A stretch of 33,321 nucleotides of DNA from an uncultured Clostridium sp. Lineage in GTDB: Bacteria; Bacillota; Clostridia; TANB77; CAG-508. A program made the position numbers and the translations under genes. Shown here piece after piece: positions 25,743 to 33,109 of the stretch; position 1 is the first letter of the stretch; the number at the start of each line of letters is the position of its first letter. The notes below the pieces were generated by a model. The model saw nothing but the letters and a program-made list of their open reading frames with translations, was not told the origin of the DNA and ran no database searches. Location of the stretch: contig USEM01000012.1 of NCBI GenBank assembly GCA_900553695.1, positions 1 through 33,321 on the forward strand, read 5' to 3'.

Positions 25743-25765
25743 AAAGGCATTATCAAAATGCCTTT
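25743..25765 (-). terminator. Terminator of the small membrane protein gene
   Basis: AAAGGCATT (25743-25751) and AATGCCTTT (25757-25765) enclose five bases; on the minus strand the stem runs into ATTTTTTTT. Confidence 0.85.
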
Positions 25766-25777
25766 TAAAAATTATTA

Positions 25778-25954
25778 TTATTTTTGTTTACTTTCTATAA
25801 CATATGTATTATTTGTTGCCTCTGGTGTATGAGTTTGGTTAAAAGAATGGGCCATATAACCAGCAAAGAATCCTAATAAAAATACTACAATTCCTACAAC
25901 TATTGTTTTAATACTCTCTTGTTTATTATAAATTTCCTTATCATATACTTTCAT
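25778..25954 (-). CDS. Small single-pass membrane protein, 58 aa
   Basis: The protein has a charged N-terminus (MKVYDKEIYNKQESIK), one transmembrane helix (TIVVGIVVFLLGFFAGYMAH) and a short polar tail with His/Thr/Pro. I do not recognise it. The ATG at 25954 is chosen; a GTG at 25963 is an equal alternative since GAGAGAA precedes it. It lies directly after sigE and has a terminator behind. A TATAAT on the minus strand near 26000 could give it a promoter of its own. Confidence 0.65.
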   Translation of the reverse strand: MKVYDKEIYNKQESIKTIVVGIVVFLLGFFAGYMAHSFNQTHTPEATNNTYVIESKQK

Positions 25955-26039
25955 TCTTATCACTTCTCTCTTTTTTAATATATATCTATTTTACTTCATT
26001 ATATGATTTTTTGCAAGTAGTTGTGTGTTTTTTTTTTTA

Positions 26040-26762
26040 TTATCCGTGTCTTGCTCATTATGTCTTTTTTCATTTTGTTCATTATCTTTTTCTCAAGTCT
26101 TGATATGTAACTTTGTGATATTCCGAAGCATATCTGCCACTTCTTTTTGTGTTTTTTCAACTCCTGTTTTGAATCCGAACCTAAGCTCCATTATGTGTTT
26201 TTCCCTGTCTGTAAGTTTAAGTATTGCAGATTTTAAAAGCACTCTATCTACTTCATCTTCCATTGCTCTTGATGTTACATCATCATCTGTTCCGAAGTAT
26301 ATCTGATAGCAAAAGCTCGTTTCCATCTCCATCTTGATTTAATGGTTCATCAATAGATATTTCCCCTTTTGTTTTGTTACTACGTCTTAAATACATTAAG
26401 ATTTCATTTTCTATACAGCGTGAAGCATATGTAGCAAGCTTAATGTTTTTCCCATTATTAAACGTATTTATAGCCTTCATAAGACCTATTGTTCCTATTG
26501 ATATTAAGTCCTCTATTCCTATTCCCGTATTTTCAAATTTCTTAGCAATATATACAACTAACCTTAAATTATGTTCAACCAATACTTGTCTAGCTTCAAA
26601 ATCGTTTGCCTCTAGTCTTTTAAGCATTTGTTCTTCCTCATCTGGTGGCAATGGTGGTGGCAGTGTTTGACTTCCTGCAATATAGAAAATGCCATCATTT
26701 TCAAAATTTCCTCCACCAAAATATTTTTTAATTTTACACCTCAAAACTTCAAGAATATCCAT
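26040..26762 (-). CDS. sigE: Sporulation sigma factor SigE precursor, needing three +1 shifts at CGG
   Basis: The first ORF (from 26762) carries the pro-sequence (FYIAGSQTLPPPLP around the SpoIIGA cleavage site), sigma region 2 (RLVVYIAKKFENTG, then the GIEDLISIGTIGLMKA segment) and region 3 start. The frame breaks at CTT-CGG-A (26294-26292). Skipping C gives SDILGTDDD, as in known SigE, and region 4 continues to a second CTT-CGG-A (26125-26123). Skipping there restores the helix-turn-helix MLGISQSYISRLEKK. A third, ACA-CGG-A (26046-26044), then gives GGA TAA. The product is 239 residues, the length of Bacillus subtilis SigE. SigE directs early mother-cell transcription. spoIIGA, encoding its activating protease, lies 22 bp upstream. 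Read conventionally, the gene would be broken twice in region 4, impossible for a working sporulation factor. Confidence 0.85.
26044..26046 (-). other. Candidate +1 recoding site ACA-CGG-A at the sigE end
   Basis: Skipping C gives Gly then TAA, ending SigE at residue 239. Without the shift the frame runs on through an A-run for another 16 codons. Confidence 0.5.
26123..26125 (-). other. Candidate +1 recoding site CTT-CGG-A in sigE region 4
   Basis: CGG is in phase after the first shift. Skipping C restores the highly conserved GISQSYISRLEK helix-turn-helix of sigma region 4.2. Confidence 0.7.
26292..26294 (-). other. Candidate +1 recoding site CTT-CGG-A in sigE
   Basis: CGG is codon 157 from the ATG. 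Skipping C restores the conserved SDILGTDDD sequence. The context CTT-CGG-A resembles the Ty1 site CUU-AGG-C, where Gly is also read after the skipped base. Confidence 0.7.
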
Positions 26763-26784
26763 ATCTTCACACCCTTTCTAAAAA

Positions 26785-27663
26785 TTATTCATCTAAAATA
26801 TCTAACCCCACTAAAGCGTTATATTTTCCGCTTCTACTTAATTTCCCATTATATATTCCTATAATTACATTTTTTGCCCTATATCCTATGTCTTGATATT
26901 CAATAAGAGCATTATTTAATTTGAAACCTAATATTAGTCCATTCTCTTTTCCTAATGATTTAAATGGAATTGCCCTAATTCGTTGCGAGAATGCTCCTAA
27001 TTCCACATTTTTCCCATTAATGATATCATGTGTGTTGTCTACTATCTCGGCTGGCAAAAAGCCTTTTAACGTTTCCTTTTCAACGATAATTACTGGTGCC
27101 TTACTTATTGGGTCTCTTAAGAAATTTCCTGTATCTATAATTGCCTTGAAGCTCAATGTTTTTTCTTCTAACTTTAAATTCACATCACAAAACATATCCT
27201 GCTTGTTAAGTTTGCTTTTTATATTTTTAAAAGCAATTGTTATAATAATAAACCCAAGTATTCCTCCTGCAAGTATCATCTTTATTGGGTATGTACCAAT
27301 TAAAACTCCATTTTGATACAAGATGTCCTCTGGCCTTACAAAATACAGCAAGGCGAATGCCACTCCACCAAATGTAAATGATGTTAAATAAAAAATTACA
27401 ACATGTTTAAAAAATGATTTTAGATTGGCTGGTTTAAAAGATATATATACTATTACAAATGATAATAAGATTTTTAATATAATATTTGAATAAATTGCTA
27501 TATTTGATACATAAATAATTATTGCATAAAGTGCCCCAATTGTGCTTCCTATAAGGTTTCTAACTATCTTCATGCTGTCCTTTAAAATTATCCCAGTTGC
27601 AAGTAGTATAATAGAATTCATGAATACATTTTCCATAAAAATTATATCTACATATAGGGTCAT
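26785..27663 (-). CDS. spoIIGA: Sporulation sigma-E processing peptidase SpoIIGA
   Basis: A 292-residue protein. The N-terminal half has about five membrane helices (starting YVDIIFMENVFMNSIILLATG). The C-terminal cytosolic half is an aspartic-protease-like domain with the catalytic DTGN motif (IIDTGNFLRDP, about 175-190). It cleaves pro-SigE on its N-terminal side. The gene lies between ftsZ and sigE as in most spore formers. Its promoter has the unusual wide spacing typical of Spo0A-controlled spoIIG. No in-frame CGG occurs. Start ATG at 27663 with AGAGGTAAGG upstream. Confidence 0.95.
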   Translation of the reverse strand: MTLYVDIIFMENVFMNSIILLATGIILKDSMKIVRNLIGSTIGALYAIIIYVSNIAIYSNIILKILLSFVIVYISFKPANLKSFFKHVVIFYLTSFTFGGVAFALLYFVRPEDILYQNGVLIGTYPIKMILAGGILGFIIITIAFKNIKSKLNKQDMFCDVNLKLEEKTLSFKAIIDTGNFLRDPISKAPVIIVEKETLKGFLPAEIVDNTHDIINGKNVELGAFSQRIRAIPFKSLGKENGLILGFKLNNALIEYQDIGYRAKNVIIGIYNGKLSRSGKYNALVGLDILDE

Positions 27664-27680
27664 TTCCTTACCTCTTAAAC

Positions 27681-27713
27681 ATTGTACTACTTGTATTGTA
27701 AAAAGTCTGTCAA
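27681..27713 (-). promoter_or_regulatory. spoIIG-type promoter with 21-bp spacer
   Basis: On the minus strand TTGACA (27713-27708) and TACAAT (27686-27681) are 21 bp apart, 18 bp before the spoIIGA start. The Bacillus spoIIG promoter is known for a similarly over-long spacer that makes it dependent on Spo0A. TGTCAAT on the opposite strand overlapping the -35 resembles a Spo0A box (TGTCGAA). Confidence 0.6.
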
Positions 27714-27730
27714 TTCTTGGGCACGAAAAA

Positions 27731-27762
27731 AAGAAATAATCTACCTTTGTAGACTATTTCTT
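27731..27762 (-). terminator. ftsZ terminator
   Basis: AAGAAATA-TCTAC and GTAGA-TATTTCTT pair with one bulge around a CTTT loop; leftward transcripts then meet TTTCTTTTTTT. It separates ftsZ from the spoIIGA promoter. Confidence 0.8.
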
Positions 27763-27788
27763 TTATTTTCCATTATTTTTCTATGTAC

Positions 27789-28910
27789 TTATATTTTATT
27801 TCCTTTTTTTCTTAGGAAAGATGGTATATCTAAATCATTTGGATTATCAGATTTATTATCTGGTGTTGATGGTATTGAGTTTATTTTTTTGTTCCAAGTA
27901 TTGTTTACTAAATTTTCAACACCTATTGTTGATATATTTTCATCTTTTTCAAAACCTGTTGCAATAACTGTAATTTGGATTTCATCTCCAAGACTTTCAT
28001 CAGTTACAACACCAAATATGATGTTTGCTTCAGGATCTACACTGCGTTGAACAAGTTCAGCTGCTGTATTTGCTTCTTGTAAACCAAGATCTGGTCCACC
28101 AGTAATGTTTATAATTACTCCTCTTGCACCTTCTATTGATGTTTCTAGTAATGGACTTTGTATAGCTTGTTTTGCAGCATCTTCTGCTCTATTTTCTCCG
28201 CTTGCTCTACCAATACCCATATGTGCCATACCTGTATTTAACATTACAGTTTTAACATCTGCAAAGTCTAGGTTTATTAGTCCTGGTACTGAGATTAAAT
28301 CTGAAATACCTTGAACACCTTGTCTTAAAACATCATCAGCCATTTTGAAAGCTTCAACAATTGATGTTTTTCTATCTATAATTTGTAATAATTTATCATT
28401 TGGAATTACTACTAATGTATCAACTTTTTCTTTTAAGTTGATTATTCCTTTTTCAGCTTGGTTAAGTCTTTTCTTTCCTTCAAAAGTAAATGGTTTTGTA
28501 ACAACGCCTATTGTTAAAATTCCTAATTCTTTAGCTGTTGCTGCAACTATTGGAGCGGCTCCTGTACCAGTTCCTCCTCCCATACCTGCTGTAACGAAAA
28601 CCATATCTGCACCACGTAGAACCTCTGCTATTTCAGATTTGCTTTCTTCTGCTGCTTGAGCTCCGATATCTGGGTTTGCACCAGCTCCTAGACCTCTTGT
28701 TAGTTTTTCTCCTATTTGAATTCTTGTACTTGCTTTTGATATTTGAAGAGCCTGTCTATCTGTATTTACTGCAATAAATTCTACACCTTTTATTCCAGAT
28801 TCTATCATTCTATTTATTGCGTTGTTTCCTGCTCCTCCTACTCCTATTACTTTTATTAATGCTGTTCCGTCCATCATGTTATTGTTTTCTTCATATTCTG
28901 ATTCCCTCAT
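27789..28910 (-). CDS. ftsZ: Cell division protein FtsZ
   Basis: A 373-residue tubulin homologue. It has the N-terminal IGVGGAGNNAINRM, the GTP-binding signature GGGTGTGAAPIVA (about 110), the T7 loop NLDFADVKTVM with the catalytic Asp, a short variable linker and the conserved C-terminal peptide DIPSFLRKK that binds FtsA and other partners. FtsZ polymerises into the division ring and also sets up the polar septum in sporulation. The start MRESEYEENNN carries a small extension over other FtsZ proteins; GGGAGG is 11 bases upstream. ftsA is encoded 42 bp upstream on the same strand. Confidence 0.97.
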   Translation of the reverse strand: MRESEYEENNNMMDGTALIKVIGVGGAGNNAINRMIESGIKGVEFIAVNTDRQALQISKASTRIQIGEKLTRGLGAGANPDIGAQAAEESKSEIAEVLRGADMVFVTAGMGGGTGTGAAPIVAATAKELGILTIGVVTKPFTFEGKKRLNQAEKGIINLKEKVDTLVVIPNDKLLQIIDRKTSIVEAFKMADDVLRQGVQGISDLISVPGLINLDFADVKTVMLNTGMAHMGIGRASGENRAEDAAKQAIQSPLLETSIEGARGVIINITGGPDLGLQEANTAAELVQRSVDPEANIIFGVVTDESLGDEIQITVIATGFEKDENISTIGVENLVNNTWNKKINSIPSTPDNKSDNPNDLDIPSFLRKKGNKI

Positions 28911-28952
28911 AATGCAAATTCCTCCCTTTTATATATATTTAAAATTAAAAAC

Positions 28953-30182
28953 TTAGGTATAAAAGAATTCTTTAATTCTTTCTAATATTGTTTTGAAAAA
29001 GTTTTCGTTTGATTTAACATCAATTTTGCTTGCAACATTTTTAGCATATGGTCTGCTAGATACATATCTAACTAATGCATAACTTGATCTATATGCAGGT
29101 TTTACTGTACTTATCATTCTGCCTGTTGCAATTTTTACTGGTATATTTAAAACAATTTTTCCTGCAACATCACTTTTGCTAATACATGTAATACCTTGTC
29201 CTGTAAGGATTACATTGTTTATGTTTGATTTTATTCCAAGGCTTGTTATTTGTTTGTTTACAAGTGAGAATATTTCCTCAATTCTTGCTTCTATAACCTC
29301 TATTAGTTCTGAGCTTTTGATTACTTTGTTTCGCTCATCACCTTTATATGTAGTTAGCATTATATCTGTGTCGTTATCTATGAATGATTTTAGAGCTAAA
29401 GCATATTGTTTTTTTAATCTATCAGCTTCTTCTTCAGATATGTAAAATACTTGTGCAATATCATTTGTAATATTGTCTCCACCTAGTGGAATTGTATTTG
29501 CATATACAAAGTTTGAACCATTAAATACACCAATATCTGTGTTTCCTGCCCCTATATCTAATATCATTACATTGTCGTTCATTTCATTTACATCTAAGAT
29601 TAAAGATCTTTCTGCTAAAACATTTGGTATAATTCCATCTATTTCTATATTTGCCTTTTTAAATATGCTTGTTAATTGTCTTACATAGTCTTTATCAGCA
29701 AGAATAACTTGTCCTGTAACTGTAACTGTTGAACTAAGTGCCCCAACAGGGTCTTCAACAGTTCTTCCATTGTCTAATATAAATTGATTTTTGATTAAAT
29801 CAATTACTACTTTATCATCTGGAAGGTCTATGTCTCTTAGCTGTAACATGGCTGAATTTATATCCTTTGAAGTAATTCCAGCAAATTTATCTCTAGCCTC
29901 TTTTACTATACTATTTTGAACTATTTGCACATACTTACCTGGTATAGTAACATAAGCTGAGTTTATTTTTATATTTCCTTGAGCTTCTACTTCTGAAATT
30001 GTTTTTCCTATTGCAGAGGCTATTTCATCTTCATCTGTTATCTTAGTTTTTTTCATTCCAAAGCACTTACACTCTGCTATCGCAATTATTTCTAATTGAT
30101 TAAAATTATTAATCTCGGCAATAACACTTGAGACTTTGGAGGTTCCAATATCTATACCTACTATTACATCCCCTATAGCCAA
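28953..30182 (-). CDS. ftsA: Cell division protein FtsA
   Basis: A 409-residue actin-fold protein. It begins with phosphate-1 (GIDIGTSKVSSVIAE), then the SHS2 (1C) region with its EARDKFAGIT stretch, phosphate-2 ILDIGAGNTDIGVF and adenosine motif NNVILTGQG. The C-terminal ENFFKTILERIKEFFY is an amphipathic membrane-targeting helix. FtsA anchors FtsZ to the membrane. I chose the TTG at 30182 because GGAGG lies seven bases upstream; the longer ORF to 30245 crosses the promoter. The upstream region has a good promoter and short direct repeats. Confidence 0.92.
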   Translation of the reverse strand: MAIGDVIVGIDIGTSKVSSVIAEINNFNQLEIIAIAECKCFGMKKTKITDEDEIASAIGKTISEVEAQGNIKINSAYVTIPGKYVQIVQNSIVKEARDKFAGITSKDINSAMLQLRDIDLPDDKVVIDLIKNQFILDNGRTVEDPVGALSSTVTVTGQVILADKDYVRQLTSIFKKANIEIDGIIPNVLAERSLILDVNEMNDNVMILDIGAGNTDIGVFNGSNFVYANTIPLGGDNITNDIAQVFYISEEEADRLKKQYALALKSFIDNDTDIMLTTYKGDERNKVIKSSELIEVIEARIEEIFSLVNKQITSLGIKSNINNVILTGQGITCISKSDVAGKIVLNIPVKIATGRMISTVKPAYRSSYALVRYVSSRPYAKNVASKIDVKSNENFFKTILERIKEFFYT

Positions 30183-30216
30183 AATACTTCCTCCATTTAT
30201 TAAAATTACCGCTATT

Positions 30217-30245
30217 ATAATATTATGTTTTTTGGAAAAAGTCAA
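30217..30245 (-). promoter_or_regulatory. Promoter of ftsA-ftsZ
   Basis: TTGACT (30245-30240), 17 bp, TATTAT (30222-30217), about 35 bp before the TTG start. Confidence 0.7.
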
Positions 30246-30251
30246 GAGTAT

Positions 30252-30292
30252 TTGTAATATTTTTGTAATATTTTTGTAATAAAGTTGTAATG
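30252..30292. repeat. 11-bp direct repeats upstream of the ftsA promoter
   Basis: TTGTAATATTT at 30252-30262 and 30263-30273, TTGTAATAAAG at 30274-30284, and TTGTAATG at 30285-30292. The period is close to one helical turn and the repeats end seven bases upstream of the -35 box, fitting an UP element or stacked regulator sites. The rest of 30246-30378 is AT-rich with no gene seen. Confidence 0.65.
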
Positions 30293-30378
30293 TTTTTTGG
30301 TATTATTTTCTGTTTTGCTTATGGTTGTAGTATTACATAGAATTATGTGTTTTTATATAAAATTTTGATATATTTTTT

Positions 30379-31109
30379 TTACACATTAAATGCAATTATT
30401 CCTAAAACAAAACCAATAATATTTCCAACAAAACCAATTCGTCCTTTATATAATTTATTAGATTCTGGTATAAGCTCTCCTGAAACTATGTATAGCATAG
30501 CCCCTGCTGCAATTGCTAAACAAATGCTTATCATTCCATCTGATATTTGACCTGCAAGTGCTCCAAAAAATGCACCTATTCCTGTGGTAACACCTGATAA
30601 GAATGTATAGTTTAAAGCCTTTATTTTGCTCATTCCACCGTTTTTCATAGGCACTGACATAGATAACCCTTCTGGAATATCATGAAGCAAAATTGCAATA
30701 GCTAGCGAATACCCGAAGTTTAATTGAAGCTCCAAACCCTGAGCCTATTGCTAATCCTTCTGGGAAATTATGAAGTGCTAACCCTATGCCAACAATTATT
30801 CCAGTATTTAAAAGTGAGTTACTATTTTTTTCGTTGTGTTTTCTCTTAACAATATTATCGCAAAAAAGCATTAATGCAACTCCTGCTAATGTTCCTATAA
30901 TTGTGTTCCCAAGCCCTGCCATTTCTATTGCCTCTGGAATTAAATCAAAACATATAATTGCCATCATAAGGCCGAGCTGCAAGTTGCAATATAAAGCTTA
31001 AAAACCTATTGGAGTTTCTTTTCCATGTAACTCCAATAATTCCTCCTATTGTAGTTCCAAAAGTGCCAAAAAATAAACCTATCAATGTAGTTTTAAGTAA
31101 ATAGTTCAT
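30379..31109 (-). CDS. ZIP family metal transporter, needing two +1 shifts at CGG
   Basis: The ATG at 31109 follows AGGAGG. The frame is broken at GCT-CGG-C (30974-30972, codon 46) and AAA-CTT-CGG-G (30715-30713). Skipping each C gives LQLAAGLMMAIICFDLIPEA and IKLGYSLAIAILLHDIPEG, both classical ZIP stretches: HNFPEGLAIG and HDIPEGLSM with the metal-binding His/Glu in helices 4 and 5, plus a His-rich polar loop (KRKHNEKN). The repaired protein has about 242 residues and eight membrane helices, normal for bacterial ZupT/GufA-like zinc or manganese importers. No stop codon remains. The frameshifts sit in the middle of core helices, so an unshifted product would be useless. Confidence 0.8.
30713..30715 (-). 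other. Candidate +1 recoding site CTT-CGG-G in the ZIP gene
   Basis: CGG is in phase after the first shift. Skipping C gives GGG (Gly) and restores the helix that carries HDIPEG. Confidence 0.65.
30972..30974 (-). other. Candidate +1 recoding site GCT-CGG-C in the ZIP gene
   Basis: CGG is codon 46 from the ATG. Skipping C gives GGC (Gly) and continues AAGLMMA, a conserved ZIP helix; the zero frame stops after nine codons. Confidence 0.65.
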
Positions 31110-31169
31110 ATTTTCCTCCTAAACTTACATTAATAGGCTATTCAAGTACGCTTGTACTTATAACTTTTA

Positions 31170-31661
31170 TTATTCTTTTACTTCTGTTGTAGTTTCTTCT
31201 GTTACTGTATCTACAGTTTCTTCTACAACTGGAGCTTCTGTTTCAACTGCAGGAGCTTCTTCTGGAGCTGCTTCTACTGCTTCTTCTTTTAAAACGATTT
31301 CGTTTGTTTGAATTCTTGCTCCAACTTTTTCTTTAGTCTTAGCTGATTTACCAACTCTATCCCTTAAGTAGAATAATTTAGCTCTTCTTGCTTTACCTAC
31401 TCTTGTTACTTCTACTTTTTCAACTGCTGGTGAGTGAACTAAGAATGTTTTTTCAACACCTACACCTGAAGCTATTCTTCTAACTGTAAATGTTTGGTTT
31501 ACTCCTCCACCTTGTACTTTTATTATTGTTCCTTCGAAAACTTGGATTCTTTCTCTGTTTCCTTCTTTTACTCTAACATGAACTTTTACTGTGTTACCAA
31601 CTCTTAGTTCTGGTATTTTGTTTTTCATTTGTTCATGTTCAATTGATTTTATGATATCCAT
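31170..31661 (-). CDS. rplS: Ribosomal protein L19 with long acidic C-terminal tail
   Basis: Residues 1-115 are a standard L19: HEQMKNKIPELRVGNTVKVH, then FEGTIIKVQGGG and FLVHSPAVEKVEVTRVGKARRAKLFYLRDRVGKSAK. L19 lies at the 30S-50S interface of the ribosome. The last 48 residues are an extension rich in Glu, Ala, Val and Thr (for example APEEAPAVETEAPVVEE) that most L19 proteins lack. It is in frame and not an artefact of the CGG effect, since no CGG is nearby. The gene begins 16 bp after the repaired trmD stop, with GGGAGG as ribosome binding site. A weak AAGTAC-GTACTT dyad at 31144-31159 follows its stop. Confidence 0.95.
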   Translation of the reverse strand: MDIIKSIEHEQMKNKIPELRVGNTVKVHVRVKEGNRERIQVFEGTIIKVQGGGVNQTFTVRRIASGVGVEKTFLVHSPAVEKVEVTRVGKARRAKLFYLRDRVGKSAKTKEKVGARIQTNEIVLKEEAVEAAPEEAPAVETEAPVVEETVDTVTEETTTEVKE

Positions 31662-31677
31662 TTGATATCCTCCCTTC

Positions 31678-32344
31678 TTACTTATTTATTAAATCTGGTC
31701 TTTTTTGTTTTGTTATTTCTAACGATTTTGCTAATCTCCATTCATCAATTTTTTGATGATTTCCGAGATTTTAGTACCTCTGGTACTTCTCTTCCTAAGA
31801 ATATTTCTGGTCTTGTATATTGTGGATATTCAAGCAAGTTATTGGTAAAAGATTCTTCCTCTATTGAAGCTTCATTTAAAACCCCTTCTACATATCTTGA
31901 AACTGAATCTACAAGTACCATTGCTGGAAGCTCTCCACCTGTTAGTACATAATCTCCAATTGATATTTCTTCTGGGTTTATTTCATCAATAACTCTCTGG
32001 TCTATTCCTTCATAGTGTCCACAAAGTAGAATTAAATGTTCTTCTTTGCTTAAACTTTGAACTATATTCTGGTTTAAAGTTTTGCCTTGAGGTGATAAAT
32101 ATATTACCTTTGCATTTGGTTCATAAACACTTTTATAAGCATCATATACAACATCTGGTCTTATTACCATTCCGGCTCCTCCGCCATATGGTGTATCATC
32201 TACTTTTTTGTGCTTATCTTTTGAAAAGTCTCTAATATTTATTAAATTAATATCTATTATATTCTTTTCTACTGCTCTTCCTATAATACTTTGTTTTAAT
32301 GGTTCAAAGCTTTCTGGGAAAAGAGTTAATATATCTATTCTCAT
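31678..32344 (-). CDS. trmD: tRNA (guanine-N1-)-methyltransferase TrmD, needing one +1 shift at CGG
   Basis: TrmD makes m1G37 in tRNAs reading CNN-type codons and so guards against +1 frameshifting. The N-terminal SPOUT domain is intact (DILTLFPESF, YGGGAGMV, LLCGHYEGIDQRV, the trefoil-knot IGDYVLTGGELPAMV). The zero frame ends 10 residues after TCT-CGG-A (31765-31763) with a poor tail. Skipping C gives SGNHQKIDEWR followed by a Ser/Leu helix and KRPDLINK, which is the universal C-terminus (SGNH, WR, RPDL). The repaired protein is 221 residues and ends at the TAA 31680-31678, just before the ribosome binding site of rplS. It overlaps rimM by four bases. The conserved tail holds residues needed for activity. 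Confidence 0.92.
31763..31765 (-). other. Candidate +1 recoding site TCT-CGG-A in trmD
   Basis: CGG is codon 194 from the ATG. Skipping C gives the invariant SGNH motif and an open frame of 28 further codons, matching TrmD family ends. This is the clearest of the ten sites. Confidence 0.75.
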
Positions 32345-32847
32345 ATTAAACCTTCCATTAAATGAATTACTATTTTCTTATTTTCAATATCAACGTTTTT
32401 TATAACATCTTCTATTGCTGGAAGTAGAATTTCTTTACCATCTAAGGTTTTTACCGTGTAAACATCATTACTTCCTGTTTGAAGCACATCTACAACTTTA
32501 CCTAAATCTTCTCCTTCTTCTGTAAATACTTCTGAACCGATAATATCTACAATAAAGTACGAATCTTCTTCAAGCTCCACTGCGTCTTCTCTATTTATTT
32601 TGATATAGCAATTTTTATATTTTTCAGCTTCTGTTATATCGTCTATTCCTTCAAGTTTTAAAAGTACCATATTCTTATTATACTTAACATCTTGAATTTT
32701 AAACTCTATAAGTTCTTTAGCTTTTTGAATATATATTGTTTCTAAATCTTCAAATCTAGTAATATCATCTGTTAAAGGGCTAACCTTTAATAAACCTTTT
32801 AGACCACTTGTATTAACAATTTTTCCAACTTCTAAATATTCTTTCAT
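32341..32847 (-). CDS. rimM: 16S rRNA processing protein RimM
   Basis: A 168-residue protein with the two beta-barrel parts of RimM: KIVNTSGLKGLLKVSPLTDD near the start and the PRC-barrel segment (DIIGSEVFTEEGEDLGKVVDVLQTGSNDVYTV, LLPAIEDVIKNVDIENKKIVI). It binds S19 and helps 30S head maturation. Its stop overlaps the trmD start (ATGA), and it starts 3 bp after the khpA stop, so the operon is tightly coupled. No CGG in frame. Confidence 0.96.
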   Translation of the reverse strand: MKEYLEVGKIVNTSGLKGLLKVSPLTDDITRFEDLETIYIQKAKELIEFKIQDVKYNKNMVLLKLEGIDDITEAEKYKNCYIKINREDAVELEEDSYFIVDIIGSEVFTEEGEDLGKVVDVLQTGSNDVYTVKTLDGKEILLPAIEDVIKNVDIENKKIVIHLMEGLI

Positions 32848-32850
32848 ATC

Positions 32851-33081
32851 TTATCCTATAAATTCTACAGAAACTCTTTTTTGTTCCTTGCTAGCTAGAG
32901 CTTTCATAACTGTTCTAATAGCAGCAGCTATTTTTCCCTCTCTACCAATTACTTTTCCCATATCTGTTTCTGCAACTTTAACTTCAAAAACAACTGATTT
33001 TTCTCCATCAATTTCATTTATTGAAACTTGTTCTGGAAATTCTGTTAAGCTTTTGATTATTGTTTCTAATGTTTCTTTCAT
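32851..33081 (-). CDS. khpA: KH-domain RNA-binding protein KhpA
   Basis: A 76-residue single KH domain with the GxxG loop in VIGREGKIAAAIRTVMKA (IGREGK). In Firmicutes this protein (formerly YlqC) binds RNA, often with KhpB, and its gene lies between rpsP and rimM as here. AGGAGG-like GGAGGCAAAT precedes the ATG at 33081. Confidence 0.95.
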   Translation of the reverse strand: MKETLETIIKSLTEFPEQVSINEIDGEKSVVFEVKVAETDMGKVIGREGKIAAAIRTVMKALASKEQKRVSVEFIG

Positions 33082-33109
33082 ATTTGCCTCCTTTACTTAA
33101 AGCCTTTTC

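Noticed and set aside
966..31765. Sequencing or assembly errors as cause of the ten frameshifts
   Set aside because: All ten extra bases fall exactly before an in-frame GGN codon and make a zero-frame CGG; errors would not respect codon phase. It remains the main alternative until reads are inspected.
26093..31982. sigE, trmD and the ZIP gene as pseudogenes
   Set aside because: Apart from the CGG sites no stop, deletion or damaged motif is seen, trmD is usually essential, and the repaired lengths are normal.
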